A DNA stretch of 64,000 nucleotides. Source: CBDFNN01 sp965250215 (lineage in GTDB: Bacteria; Bacteroidota; Rhodothermia; Rhodothermales; DATKEJ01). Position 1 is the stretch's first letter; every line of letters starts with the position of its first letter. Where the stretch lies: positions 2,914,001 through 2,978,000 of the forward strand of contig CBDFNN010000004.1 of the NCBI GenBank assembly GCA_965250215.1, in the 5' to 3' direction. Below the pieces are notes generated by a model. The model made no database searches. It saw only the letters and a program-made list of their open reading frames with translations, and was not told the DNA's origin. The translations under genes and the position numbers were made by a program. Shown one piece after another: positions 9,646-19,257 of this stretch.

Positions 9646-12165
9646 TTGACTATTCGAGATTCAAATCGAAATAAGAAGAGAGTATTCCTTGTAATACTAG
9701 TGATGATCTCCCTCGGTCCTGCGCTGAGGTTCTTTTTGGACTGGCAGGAAATGCGTGGATTCTCCTACGAAGAATTGCCAGAAATAGAAAGCTCCGGCCT
9801 CCGTGGATTCGATTGGGTGGTATGGGACGATGTTGATGGACAAATAACTGCGAGTTATGTCTTTCCGCGAAAATTTGGAGATCTGCCGGGAATCGAAGAA
9901 GGTGACATCCTCTATCAGTTGAACTATCAGCAGTACTTTCAAGCAGCGACCCTCAACGAAGTAATTCAGAATCTATCGCCGGGAGAAACCGTGACCTATT
10001 CGGTTCTTCGAGCTGCAGAAAGCCAGGACATCGACGTAGTTCTCAAGCCTTACCCTACTCTCATGTATCCCTTGAGCGATTTCCTTTGGGGTGCATCAAT
10101 GTGGGGATTCCTTCTTGCGCTGTTCATTCATCTTATTGCGATTATTCTGGCTACTCCTCTTGCCTTTAAAAGTAGAGGTGGTTGGTATGCCTCTGCCATG
10201 GTCTTAGCGTCCGGTGTTTGGATACTTACATCCGTGATTAGAATTGGGATAATTAACTTCGCCCCTTCAGAATTCCTTCTCAACTCGGGAGCCTCGTCAA
10301 TTTTCAATTCCCTAACGGTGATAGGTTTAGGAGGATGGCTTCTCTTCCCCGCACTTTTGGCAAAAATCGTTCTTCATGACCAGCCTTATCGATCATTGCT
10401 TTCTCGTCTTGGCAACATCCTGATATTCCTTCCAGGAGGCATTCTATTCGGTTTAGCCATTATCACCGGAATACTGGGCACTGTAGGACCGATTAGCATA
10501 GATCACCTAATCGCTCCGATCTTGTTTTACGTTTGCTCGTACGTAGGCGGATCTTTGCTTGCCTATCTACTTTTCCGTGTGAGCGAGGAGGAAGGTGCAT
10601 GGAGCAAAGGATGGTCTGTCTTCGTCATCATCATTTCGATTATTGGCGCCATCATCGCGCTTGGAGTTCGACCAATTGTTGACAACATTAGCACAGTGAC
10701 AACAGCGTGGGTCATACTCATTGTTCAGTTGTTAGGTGTCGCTCCAATTCTTCTGATTTCTTTCGCAACTCTTCGATACGGAAAACTTGGGACGGTCCTG
10801 ACTCAGGTCACAACACGCCTCACAGCATTTGTCACCATATTTTTTCTATACATAGCATGTCTTTTTCTGTGGCAAAGATATTTTGGATTCGAGCTGATTA
10901 CTCAAACCATTCTCGGCGCCGTGCTGGCGGTTGGAATGATCCCGGTCTACAATCGAATTGTTTCTCGCATCGAAGGATACATCAGTCAATTTCTTTTTAC
11001 TCAACGGCAGAAAGGTAGACAGAAGCTCAGTCGATTTAGTAGAGAGATAATAAATATCCCAAGTAAACAAGATCTCGTTGATCGAACAATAATCGAAATT
11101 GGAGAATCTCTGAGTGTATCCTCTGCTGTCATATACCTGAAAGATGATCAGGCAGATACTGGCTGGCTGAAAGCCAATTATCGACCTAGCTTTCCATATA
11201 TCACAGAAGAGATCGTGGAAAGGACCTGGCCCTATTTTGAGAAGTCTCCGGAGCTCTGGGCAAGAAACGGCGAGCTCAACGAAAGTAATATTGATTCAGA
11301 GATTTCGAAATTGCTTCAACAGAGTGACGTTCATCTTGCTGTCCCGATCACTGACCAGGATAGCTTAACTGGAATCGTAATCTTGGGAGAAAGAATTAAT
11401 GGAGCTACAGTGTACAACTTGGAAGATGTTGACCTTTTGCAAACAGTTTCAAATCAAGTGGCAGTCGCGGTGGATAGACAGAGACTTTTTCAAAGAGAAA
11501 AAGAGCTTGCTAGACAAACATCACAGGCTGAACTTGCCGCTTTGAGAGCTCAAATAAACCCTCACTTCCTCTTCAATACACTGAACGCGATTTCCTCTTT
11601 GATCGAAGAAAAACCAGAGGAAGCTGTCCGCACGGTCGACAATCTTTCAAGTATTTTCAGATACACATTGAACACTGGGGGTGCCGCTTTTGCTTCACTC
11701 GAAAACGAAATCCGTCTTGTGAAGAAATACCTCTCGATCGAGAAAGTCAGATTCGGTGATCGCTTGAACGTGACATGGGATCACGAAAAGGAACTAGACT
11801 CGGTGATGATACCAGCGCTCGCATTGCAAACAATCGTCGAGAATTCCATCGTTCATGGGATATCAAAAGTTCGGAGTGATGGTCAACTAAAGATTACAAC
11901 TCGTAAAAGTGTTGACTTTGCTGCGGAATTAATCGTGGAGGACAATGGTCCTGGAATCGCCGAAATCGCAAATCAAGGAGAAGTCAGTGGCAAGCAGAAC
12001 TTCTTCGGTTTAGGAACCACTAATGTCTTTACAAGATTGAGAGAGCTTTACGGACAGGAGAACTTACTACTTTTCGAAACAGAGCCAGGAAAGGGATGCA
12101 AGGTTCGCCTTCTCGTCCCCAGAGAAACGCAAAGTGAAGATTTTGAAACTACAACTCAAGACTAA
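9646..12165 (+). CDS. PDZ-7TM-GAF sensor histidine kinase of the LytS/YehU class
   Basis: An 839-residue membrane kinase. Order: one N-terminal helix (about 12-25); an extracytoplasmic PDZ-like segment (about 60-130, with LPGIEEGDILYQLN); a cluster of membrane helices (about 145-450); a cytoplasmic GAF domain (about 465-620); a His_kinase domain with the motif AQINPHFLFNTLN, phospho-acceptor His640; and an HATPase_c domain (VENSIVHG, DNGPGI). It should phosphorylate the LytTR regulator 11 bases downstream. The start is a TTG because an in-frame TAA sits 7 bases upstream; an internal GTG/ATG near 9700 is possible but would cut the first helix. The signal sensed is unknown. Confidence 0.92.
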   Translation: MTIRDSNRNKKRVFLVILVMISLGPALRFFLDWQEMRGFSYEELPEIESSGLRGFDWVVWDDVDGQITASYVFPRKFGDLPGIEEGDILYQLNYQQYFQAATLNEVIQNLSPGETVTYSVLRAAESQDIDVVLKPYPTLMYPLSDFLWGASMWGFLLALFIHLIAIILATPLAFKSRGGWYASAMVLASGVWILTSVIRIGIINFAPSEFLLNSGASSIFNSLTVIGLGGWLLFPALLAKIVLHDQPYRSLLSRLGNILIFLPGGILFGLAIITGILGTVGPISIDHLIAPILFYVCSYVGGSLLAYLLFRVSEEEGAWSKGWSVFVIIISIIGAIIALGVRPIVDNISTVTTAWVILIVQLLGVAPILLISFATLRYGKLGTVLTQVTTRLTAFVTIFFLYIACLFLWQRYFGFELITQTILGAVLAVGMIPVYNRIVSRIEGYISQFLFTQRQKGRQKLSRFSREIINIPSKQDLVDRTIIEIGESLSVSSAVIYLKDDQADTGWLKANYRPSFPYITEEIVERTWPYFEKSPELWARNGELNESNIDSEISKLLQQSDVHLAVPITDQDSLTGIVILGERINGATVYNLEDVDLLQTVSNQVAVAVDRQRLFQREKELARQTSQAELAALRAQINPHFLFNTLNAISSLIEEKPEEAVRTVDNLSSIFRYTLNTGGAAFASLENEIRLVKKYLSIEKVRFGDRLNVTWDHEKELDSVMIPALALQTIVENSIVHGISKVRSDGQLKITTRKSVDFAAELIVEDNGPGIAEIANQGEVSGKQNFFGLGTTNVFTRLRELYGQENLLLFETEPGKGCKVRLLVPRETQSEDFETTTQD

Positions 12166-12176
12166 CTAGAGCTATT

Positions 12177-13001
12177 ATGTCAGACCGCGCGATAAAAGTA
12201 TTCATTGTGGACGATGAGGAACTCGCAAGAAAGAAGGTCAAATCTCTTTTAGCAGACCTTCTCGATAAGGGGAAAGCCGAAATTGTTGGAGAAGCAGTCG
12301 ATGGTGTGGACGCCTTGGAAAAACTCGAAAAGATAAAGCCGGATCTACTCTTTCTCGATGTGCAGATGCCGGGTCATGATGGTTTTGAAGTACTGGAGAG
12401 ATTACCGGCAGAGAATCGACCCATTGTAGTTTTCACTACGGCCTTTGATCAATACGCAGTTAAAGCATTTGAAGAAAATGCCATTGACTATTTATTGAAG
12501 CCGATCGAGAAAGACCGATTTGAACGGGCTTTTGCAAAAGCCGAATCTGCGGTTTCTACAGCGGTTAGTAGTGACGAAAAAATGGCTAACCTCTTGGAGT
12601 GGTTGGATGCGCAAGAAAGCACAACCCAAGCAAGCTCCGATCAAATCCTAAGTCAAGTATCCGTCCCTTACAGGGATAGGATCCTAGTAATCTCGGTGGA
12701 GGACATTGAAGCCGTAGAAGTAAAGGAAAGTATCACTCGCCTCAATGTAAAAGAGCACAACCGCGAACTAGGCGATACGTCTAAATCCTACATCGTTAGT
12801 CAGACACTCGAGCAGTGGCAAAGCAGGCTGGACCCAAAGCATTTCATGCGGATTCATCGCTCCGCAATTGTCCGAGTTGATGCCATCAAGGAATTGATTC
12901 CTTGGTTCAGCGGTCGCTATAAAGTTGTGACTAAGACGGGTTACGAATTGATGGCAAGTCGAGAGAGATCCAAAGAACTAAAAAGAAAATTAGCTGTCTA
13001 G
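12177..13001 (+). CDS. LytTR-family DNA-binding response regulator
   Basis: A 274-residue response regulator paired with the LytS-type kinase just upstream. The receiver domain (about 6-125) has the acidic pair DDEE, phospho-acceptor Asp61 in FLDVQMPG, the Thr of FTTAFDQYA and the Lys of LLKPIEKDRF. A linker leads to a C-terminal LytTR DNA-binding domain (about 160-270, with HFMRIHRSAIV and SRERSKELKRKL). LytTR proteins bind short direct repeats upstream of target promoters; I could not identify such sites here. Its stop is 7 bases from the stop of the converging LRR gene. Confidence 0.95.
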   Translation: MSDRAIKVFIVDDEELARKKVKSLLADLLDKGKAEIVGEAVDGVDALEKLEKIKPDLLFLDVQMPGHDGFEVLERLPAENRPIVVFTTAFDQYAVKAFEENAIDYLLKPIEKDRFERAFAKAESAVSTAVSSDEKMANLLEWLDAQESTTQASSDQILSQVSVPYRDRILVISVEDIEAVEVKESITRLNVKEHNRELGDTSKSYIVSQTLEQWQSRLDPKHFMRIHRSAIVRVDAIKELIPWFSGRYKVVTKTGYELMASRERSKELKRKLAV

Positions 13002-13008
13002 TTATCTA

Positions 13009-15480
13009 CTAGCCTATAGTCATGGTTTTGACTATTTCCTTGTCACCAAATCGCAATTGATAGAGATAGAGCCCAGCCGGATAGTTCGCATCCAATACAA
13101 CTTTGTGCTCACCTTTGGAAAGGCTAGCATCTATCACAAGCTCTAGAACTTGGCCTAGAACATTCGACACCGTCAGTGACACATGTCCAGGCTCTGGTAT
13201 ATTAAACTCGATGGCAGTTAAGTCATAGAATGGATTGGGATAGTTCTCACCGACCCAAAACTCTTCGCTTGGCAATTCATCGTCAGTTGAGGTCGGGGAT
13301 ACAACCGTATAGACAACCCAAGCTCTCGACGTCAAACTTGCGTCAGAAATTTCGTACTGCAGCGAGTCCGTACCAACAAAGAAATCTTTTGGAGTATAGA
13401 CGATACTATCCGTGCCAAGAATACTTGCAGTTCCGTTGCTAGGGCCGGTTGTAATCGAGTCAAGAGAGATTGTGTCACCGTTAGGATCGGAGTCGTTGTT
13501 AAGTACGTCTACCGTAACGGCCTCGCGGGCATCCGTAGTTGCAGAATCATTGTTTGCAACCGGTCCCTGGTTAGCCACTCCCGTGACATTCAGAATAATC
13601 GGTTCCGAGAATATGACAAGTGCCGCTGCCGCAGAATTTCGTGTTCGAAGTTCGTAGGTACCGGCGTCATCGGCATCGACACTACTGAGACTTAATGTAT
13701 TACTGGTCGCCCCTGTCACCTCTGTTCCATTCAGAAACCATTGATAGCTATTTCCATTTCCCGCTACTGTTAAACTAACCGTCCAGGACTCGCCAGCATT
13801 TTTGTTAATCGTCCCGGGTCCCGGAATCTTGGCCTGAGGTGAATAGTTATTCAGAGAGTCGGCCACGAGATTCCCAACGAGATCGTCAAACTGGAAATTA
13901 TTGTTTTCAATAGACAGAACCCTCATCGCTTGCATTCCGGCAAGACTCGGCAGATCCGTCAATCGGTTGTTATTCAAACGAAGCCGCGTCAAATGTGTCA
14001 AACTAGACAGTGAACTCGGAAGACTCGTAAACTGATTATTCTCAGCAAGCAATCTTCGCAACTCACTAGCATTTCCGATATCTGCTGGCAAAGCATCTAG
14101 TTGATTGAATCCAATCTCTAAGATTCTCAATAGTGGAAGTTGGGCGATTGAAGAAGGCAGTGAACCCGTTAGTTGGTTGTTATCAAGATTTAACTGTGTC
14201 AATGAACTGAGCCCTCCTAGCGAGGAAGGAATCGTCCCCGTAAGCTGGTTATTATCGACGTCCAATTCAATCAGCAAATTTAAATTGCCAAGTTGGGGTG
14301 GGATAGATCCCGTCAACATGTTTCCATCAAGTTCGAGCTGCAAGAGTGTCGTTACGTTTCCAAGACCAGAAGGAATTTGACCCGTCAACTGATTATCATC
14401 CAAAAACAATATTTCAAGTTTTGTAGCATTCGAGAGGCTTGCTGGGACTTCACCCGTCAAATTATTGAAGCTCAAGTCCAACTCCTTAAGAGAGGGCATA
14501 TTGCCAATATCAGCTGGAATATCGCCACTCAGATTACTCGAGGAAAGATACAGTCTAGAGAGAAGCGTCAGATTCGTAACCGAATTCGGAATAGAGCCCG
14601 AAAGATTATTCTCACTAAGGTCCAATCTGGTCAGAAGGGTAAGGTTGTCAATATTTGTAGGTATGACACCTGTCAAATTATTTCTACCAAGAAGCAGTCT
14701 CTTGAGAGAGGGAGCATTGACGATGTCTCCAGGAATATTGCCACTTAACTGATTTCCTCTCAAATCAAGGCGGACTAAAGTACTCAATGATGATAGACCA
14801 TTCGGAATTCCACCAGTTAAATTATTGTCATCCATGTAGAGCTCCTGGAGACTAAGCAATTGAGTAAAGCTTTCGGGAATTGAGCCACTGAAGCTGTTAT
14901 CCGAAACATCCAAGGTTATCAAATTTGTAAGATCACCTAGTTCCTGTGGGATTGATCCTGTAAGGAAATTGCTATCCAAATCAAGATTCTTCAGTTTAAC
15001 CAGGTTAGCAATGCTAGTCGGAATAGAGCCGGTTAATTCATTATTGTCTAGCTCAACGGACTCGAGTTTATCGAGAGCGGTCAGAAAAGCCGGAAAGCTC
15101 CCAGTGAACTGGTTGTTGTCCAAATCCATCTGAATCAGATTTGTGAGATTGGACATTGTCGCTGGAAGCTCTCCCCCAATGGCATTGTTGTCCATTTCCA
15201 GAATCTGAAGTAGACTCATGTTGCCAATTGAGTCTGATAAAGTGCCAGAAAGATTGTTGAGTCCCAGATCAATTGCAGCGACCCTAGCACTCACGACCGT
15301 AATCCCTTTCCAGTTTTTCACTTCAGCGCTTAGCCAGCCAGTCTTGTCTGTCCAGTTTCCGCCATTGGCAGAATTGTACAAATCAACGAGTGCGAGAGAA
15401 TCTTGTGTGTTGACAGCTTGAGCGGATACCTGCGTACTCACAAAGAGTAGAGCTACTGTCGATAAGAATACCTTAAACAT
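13009..15480 (-). CDS. Secreted leucine-rich-repeat protein with Ig-like domains and type IX-like sorting tail
   Basis: An 823-residue exported protein. The signal peptide ends at VSAQ (residue 21). An LRR cap (ALVDLYNSANGGNWTD) is followed by sixteen 24-residue repeats of the plant-type class (LDLxxNxLTGSIP, residues about 70-453), then three or four 22-23-residue bacterial-type repeats (about 454-530). Next are an Ig-like domain (about 550-635, QWFLNG and DAGTYELR), a cadherin/Ig-like segment with VLNNDSDPNGD (about 640-730), and a C-terminal sorting domain beginning ENYPNPF (about 745-823). The tail predicts secretion and surface attachment by a type IX-like system. A binding or adhesion role is likely; the ligand is unknown. 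Confidence 0.92.
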   Translation of the reverse strand: MFKVFLSTVALLFVSTQVSAQAVNTQDSLALVDLYNSANGGNWTDKTGWLSAEVKNWKGITVVSARVAAIDLGLNNLSGTLSDSIGNMSLLQILEMDNNAIGGELPATMSNLTNLIQMDLDNNQFTGSFPAFLTALDKLESVELDNNELTGSIPTSIANLVKLKNLDLDSNFLTGSIPQELGDLTNLITLDVSDNSFSGSIPESFTQLLSLQELYMDDNNLTGGIPNGLSSLSTLVRLDLRGNQLSGNIPGDIVNAPSLKRLLLGRNNLTGVIPTNIDNLTLLTRLDLSENNLSGSIPNSVTNLTLLSRLYLSSSNLSGDIPADIGNMPSLKELDLSFNNLTGEVPASLSNATKLEILFLDDNQLTGQIPSGLGNVTTLLQLELDGNMLTGSIPPQLGNLNLLIELDVDNNQLTGTIPSSLGGLSSLTQLNLDNNQLTGSLPSSIAQLPLLRILEIGFNQLDALPADIGNASELRRLLAENNQFTSLPSSLSSLTHLTRLRLNNNRLTDLPSLAGMQAMRVLSIENNNFQFDDLVGNLVADSLNNYSPQAKIPGPGTINKNAGESWTVSLTVAGNGNSYQWFLNGTEVTGATSNTLSLSSVDADDAGTYELRTRNSAAAALVIFSEPIILNVTGVANQGPVANNDSATTDAREAVTVDVLNNDSDPNGDTISLDSITTGPSNGTASILGTDSIVYTPKDFFVGTDSLQYEISDASLTSRAWVVYTVVSPTSTDDELPSEEFWVGENYPNPFYDLTAIEFNIPEPGHVSLTVSNVLGQVLELVIDASLSKGEHKVVLDANYPAGLYLYQLRFGDKEIVKTMTIG
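14122..15273 (-). repeat. Sixteen 72-bp units encoding plant-type leucine-rich repeats
   Basis: Within the LRR gene, residues about 70-453 are sixteen consecutive 24-residue units following L-x-L-x-x-N-x-L-T/S-G-x-I-P. At DNA level this is a degenerate 72-bp tandem array, seen on the + strand as recurring fragments resembling ccagttaactgattatt. The units have diverged, so the array is old rather than recently expanded. Confidence 0.85.
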
Positions 15481-15686
15481 GCTAATAATGGCGTGTCTTG
15501 AATTATGAGTGGGAATTATTTCCTACTTGGATAAGAAGTAAGATGATACGATCTTGTTTCTTTAGCACTGGAATAGTGCCAATTATTCCCGATGTGTTAG
15601 AAAATGGTCTAGATGCTGTACGATCTGATGTCGCAAAATGATCAAGCACCCAAGCATTCTTACCTCTAAACCTTGCTTTAGTCAAT
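15481..15686. other. Divergent intergenic region between the LRR and SRPBCC genes
   Basis: About 206 bases hold the upstream regions of both genes. The only structure I see is a small inverted repeat, GCACT-N5-AGTGC at 15565-15579. It has no T-run and could be an operator or chance. No convincing promoter hexamers or small ORF were found. Confidence 0.4.
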
Positions 15687-16292
15687 ATGTCACACTCCGC
15701 CAAGTGGATTGCGATACTTCTGGTATTCGCATACCTCGTCATACTATTTCTACCTGCCGACTATGAAGTCCAGAGAACCATCACAATAAACGCACCTGTT
15801 GAGTATGTATTTAGCAACGTGAGCACATTTCCCATGTGGTCAAAATGGTCGACTTGGGCTCAAAAAGATCCATACATGGTCAACAATTACCGAGGTCAAT
15901 CTGAAGGGGTCGGACAAATCTACGAATGGAAAAGCGAACACCCGGACCTAGGAAGTGGACGTCAAGAAATAATCCGGATTATTGATAACCGGCAAGTAAA
16001 AACGGCTCTCGATTTTGGCTTTCTTGGCCAGAGTGAGTCTGACATTCTCCTTCAATCTACGGACAGCCGCACGATCGTAAAATGGAGATTTACCCCAAAA
16101 TATAGCCTAAACCCTGTCCCAAGACTCTTCGGCATTCTCTCCGATATGGAGTCCTATATAGGACCGGACTTTGAAGATGGGTTGGAAAATTTGAAGGCAA
16201 TAAGCGAGAACGATTACCTTGAGAGCGACAAAGAGCGGGTTAATAAAATTGCTCTCTTTAAGGCTCAAGCCATGACAGAGTCAGAGAATTAG
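15687..16292 (+). CDS. SRPBCC-family (polyketide cyclase/START-like) membrane-anchored protein
   Basis: A 201-residue protein with one N-terminal membrane helix (about 6-23, ILLVFAYLVILFLP) followed by an SRPBCC/polyketide-cyclase-type helix-grip domain beginning ITINAPVEYVFSNVS and continuing through FPMWSKWSTWAQKDP to about residue 180. Such domains bind small hydrophobic ligands; the ligand here is unknown. The gene lies 44 bases before the DUF819 gene on the same strand, so the two may be co-transcribed. Confidence 0.82.
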   Translation: MSHSAKWIAILLVFAYLVILFLPADYEVQRTITINAPVEYVFSNVSTFPMWSKWSTWAQKDPYMVNNYRGQSEGVGQIYEWKSEHPDLGSGRQEIIRIIDNRQVKTALDFGFLGQSESDILLQSTDSRTIVKWRFTPKYSLNPVPRLFGILSDMESYIGPDFEDGLENLKAISENDYLESDKERVNKIALFKAQAMTESEN

Positions 16293-16336
16293 AAAGAAGC
16301 TGTGCGTATAATGAGGGCCATCAAACCCCGATAAAT

Positions 16337-17500
16337 TTGATCGACCCCGAAAATCATTTTGCACTTCTGGCTGTGTTATCCTTGGTCACCGCCCTTGGTC
16401 TCCTGGGTGAGGAGAGAAGGTGGTTCGGCAAGGTTGCCGGTGCCCTTTTTATCATTGCCGCAATGGCTTTTCTCGCGAACCTAGGATTGGTCCCCAGTGC
16501 AGCGACGCAGGACGTACCGTTTTACGGAGTCGTTTTCGACTTCTTTGTGCCGCTCGCCATACCGTTGCTACTCTTCGGAGCTAATCTCAAGAGCCTATTT
16601 TCTGAATCAAGACGTCTCGTTATTATTTTCCTATTGGGTACGGTTGGAGTATTACTCGGTGCGGCAATCTCCTTCTTCTTATTCGACCTTGGTCCCAATA
16701 CCAACAAGGTTGTCGGTGTATTCGCCGCCACCCTCATTGGAGGTAGTGTAAACTTCGTTGCAACCGCGGAGACTTTGGGTTTTTCGTCAGATCCGCTTTT
16801 TGCTACGGCTGCTGCAGTCGACAATCTTTTCGCAAACGGATACATCTTTCTTCTCTTTCTACTCCCTTCGATCCAATCCTTACGATCAAGATTCGTCGCG
16901 GCGCCAGTCGAGGAACAATCCACAAGGAATAATCAAACAGAGATCAAGACAAAGGAAGACTCCTTTCTACTGAAACTCGGACTTGCCTTTGCTATCGCAG
17001 CTGTTATCTGTTGGTTGGGACAATGGCTCGGTTCAGGAATTCAATCTTTGACTGCTTCGAGTTTGAACTTGGAGATATTGGTTTCAACTGTCCTGATCCT
17101 CGTTGTAGCAAATATCCCCTTATTCAATCTCTCGAAATTAGAAGACATTGCATTTTCAGCGGGAATGCTCCTCCTGCTTGTTTTCCTCGGAGTTATTGGA
17201 ACAGCCGTGTCGCTAAAAGTGGTCTTTGAGGCAGGGCCTGCAGTCATGTACATCTGTATCACGACGATTAGCATACATCTCATTTTCACCTTGTTAAGTG
17301 CTCGACTTCTTAATATTTCCCTCGAGGAGGTTCTAATCTCATCAGCAGCTAATACGGCCGGACCATCAATATCTGCTCCCCTCGCTGCCACCATTGGACT
17401 CAAGCATTTGGTCAGTTCTGCGGTTCTTCTCGGGGTCTTAGGATATGCTTTGGGCACTTTTCTTGGAGTCGGCCTCGCTCAACTTCTTTCGCTCCTCTAA
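16337..17500 (+). CDS. DUF819 family integral membrane protein (first copy)
   Basis: A 387-residue polytopic membrane protein of the DUF819 (YjcL-like) family, with about ten to twelve predicted helices, two repeated halves and a charged cytoplasmic loop at about 190-215. Glycine-rich half-repeat motifs include LIGGSVNFVATAE and AANTAGPSISAPLAA, a pattern seen in transporters with inverted repeats. The family's substrate is not established. The start is a TTG at 16337; no ATG or GTG lies in frame between it and the previous gene. A second 387-residue family member occurs at 37080-38243. Confidence 0.85.
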   Translation: MIDPENHFALLAVLSLVTALGLLGEERRWFGKVAGALFIIAAMAFLANLGLVPSAATQDVPFYGVVFDFFVPLAIPLLLFGANLKSLFSESRRLVIIFLLGTVGVLLGAAISFFLFDLGPNTNKVVGVFAATLIGGSVNFVATAETLGFSSDPLFATAAAVDNLFANGYIFLLFLLPSIQSLRSRFVAAPVEEQSTRNNQTEIKTKEDSFLLKLGLAFAIAAVICWLGQWLGSGIQSLTASSLNLEILVSTVLILVVANIPLFNLSKLEDIAFSAGMLLLLVFLGVIGTAVSLKVVFEAGPAVMYICITTISIHLIFTLLSARLLNISLEEVLISSAANTAGPSISAPLAATIGLKHLVSSAVLLGVLGYALGTFLGVGLAQLLSLL

Positions 17501-17638
17501 CCCTTCGAGACATGTTTCGAAACTATTGACTTTAGAGCTTGTCATTCCCTGAGTCCTATTTTATTCCCATTTGTTACCATTGATGAAAGGAGTAGCGTCT
17601 TATTATTATGCATCACAGCCAAGCAATAACACTTATTT

Positions 17639-19225
17639 ATGAGATCATTTATACAATCAACTCTTTGCCTAGTAATTATTCTCTCAGGCTCGCTACCGAT
17701 GTATTCCCAAGACTTGAAATTGGAGGACATTGAAACTGGCCCGCAGCTTTCCACCTCTTCCATTATTGGAATTCCTAGCGATTGTGTTGATGGCATGGCA
17801 GATGTATTCGAGTGCAGCAATGTCGATCTCATCTCGTTCTTAAGTCTTGGTGATATTGCTGGACTCGATGCTGCAGATGACGTCCAAACTAACAGCTTGA
17901 ACGACATCTGGGCTTGGGAAGACCCGACAAACAATGATCGATATGCAATAGTTGGACGCAACGACGGAACATCATTTGTTCGAATGACCGATCCTGAAAA
18001 CCCCGTTTATGTTGCTGACCTCCCTCTTCTTCCAAGCGCTCGCCCTAATGTTTGGAGAGATATTAAGGTGTACAAAGATCACGCGTTTGTTGTAGCCGAT
18101 GGTGCTGATTCCGCCGGTGTACAAATCTTCGACCTTAGGCAGCTTAGAGATTTGACTGGCGATCCTGTTGTCGTGCAATCCGTCGCTGTTGTTGATACGG
18201 TGACAAGTGCACACAACATCGTGATAAACGAAGAATCAGGATTTGCCTACGTCGTCGGAAGTAATCTCTGCGGACGAGCAATTTATATGCTGAACATTGA
18301 TGACCCTGCCAATCCTGTGGATGCCGGATGCGCCGTAGCTCCAAACACGGGACGTGCGAATACGGGGTACGTTCACGATGCACATTGTTTAAATTATTCG
18401 GGTCCAGACACGGAGCATGATGGCAAAGAGATTTGCTTCTCTGCAAACGAAACAGATATCGCAATTATGGATGTCACCGACAAATCAGATCCCGTCGTTT
18501 TGTCAACGGCTAGCTATCCAAATGCATCCTATATCCATCAAGGTTGGGTCAACGATTCTCACTCCCATTTCGTTATCAACGACGAACTTGATGAAAGAAA
18601 TATTGGAAATAATACCACGACACACTTTTGGAATGTTATGGATCTCGATGATCCCATCCTGGAGACATCATTCGTCTCAGACTTAGCAGTGATCGACCAC
18701 AACCTTTACATAAAGGGAGATCTTGTCTATCAATCAAATTACGAGGCTGGTCTTCGGATATTGAACATCAGTGACATAAGCAATCCCAAAGAAGTTGGAT
18801 TTTTTGATACTTTTCCACTGTCAAATCTACCCAGATTTAACGGTACTTGGTCAAATTTTCCGTTTTTTGACGATGACTTGGTTGTCGTTTCAGACCAGTC
18901 TGGTGGATTGTTTATTTTAAGGGCCTCTCCTCCTCTTTTGACAACAACTGACGAAGAAACGCCACAATCAAGGTCACGGAGTCTGACAGTTTACCCTAAC
19001 CCATTTGTCGAAAACGTTGAGCTAAAACTTCCTGATGGCTTGGAAGGAAACGCCAGTCTAAACTTAGTAGACATCAATGGCAGAAACGTTTTTCAAAAGG
19101 TGATTCAGTCTCTAGCTTCAGACTCCCGTATTCATTTGGATCTCAGCTCTCTAGCAGCCGGAAACTACTTGTTGAGATTGGAGACCAACAATCAAATCTA
19201 CACTTCGAAACTGGTCAAGAACTAG
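17639..19225 (+). CDS. Choice-of-anchor B family secreted protein with C-terminal sorting domain
   Basis: A 528-residue exported protein. The signal peptide is about residues 1-23 (GSLPMYSQ). The body is built from LVIVD/beta-propeller-like repeats with recurring DPENPVYV, DDPANPVDAG, DKSDPVVLST and DISNPKEVG motifs, and matches the choice-of-anchor B type of exported protein. A C-terminal sorting tail starts near residue 440 (LTVYPNPFVENVEL) and ends SKLVKN, so export by a type IX-like system is expected. Function is unknown; some homologues bind metals or polysaccharide. The upstream 138 bases show no clear promoter. Confidence 0.88.
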   Translation: MRSFIQSTLCLVIILSGSLPMYSQDLKLEDIETGPQLSTSSIIGIPSDCVDGMADVFECSNVDLISFLSLGDIAGLDAADDVQTNSLNDIWAWEDPTNNDRYAIVGRNDGTSFVRMTDPENPVYVADLPLLPSARPNVWRDIKVYKDHAFVVADGADSAGVQIFDLRQLRDLTGDPVVVQSVAVVDTVTSAHNIVINEESGFAYVVGSNLCGRAIYMLNIDDPANPVDAGCAVAPNTGRANTGYVHDAHCLNYSGPDTEHDGKEICFSANETDIAIMDVTDKSDPVVLSTASYPNASYIHQGWVNDSHSHFVINDELDERNIGNNTTTHFWNVMDLDDPILETSFVSDLAVIDHNLYIKGDLVYQSNYEAGLRILNISDISNPKEVGFFDTFPLSNLPRFNGTWSNFPFFDDDLVVVSDQSGGLFILRASPPLLTTTDEETPQSRSRSLTVYPNPFVENVELKLPDGLEGNASLNLVDINGRNVFQKVIQSLASDSRIHLDLSSLAAGNYLLRLETNNQIYTSKLVKN

Positions 19226-19257
19226 AAACAACACTTCTTCATGGAGCGGTTCGAGGA

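Noticed and set aside
14122..15273. Plant DNA contamination as the source of the plant-type LRRs
   Set aside because: The gene has a bacterial signal peptide, Ig-like domains and a type IX-like sorting tail and sits tightly between bacterial genes; such LRRs are known in Bacteroidota.
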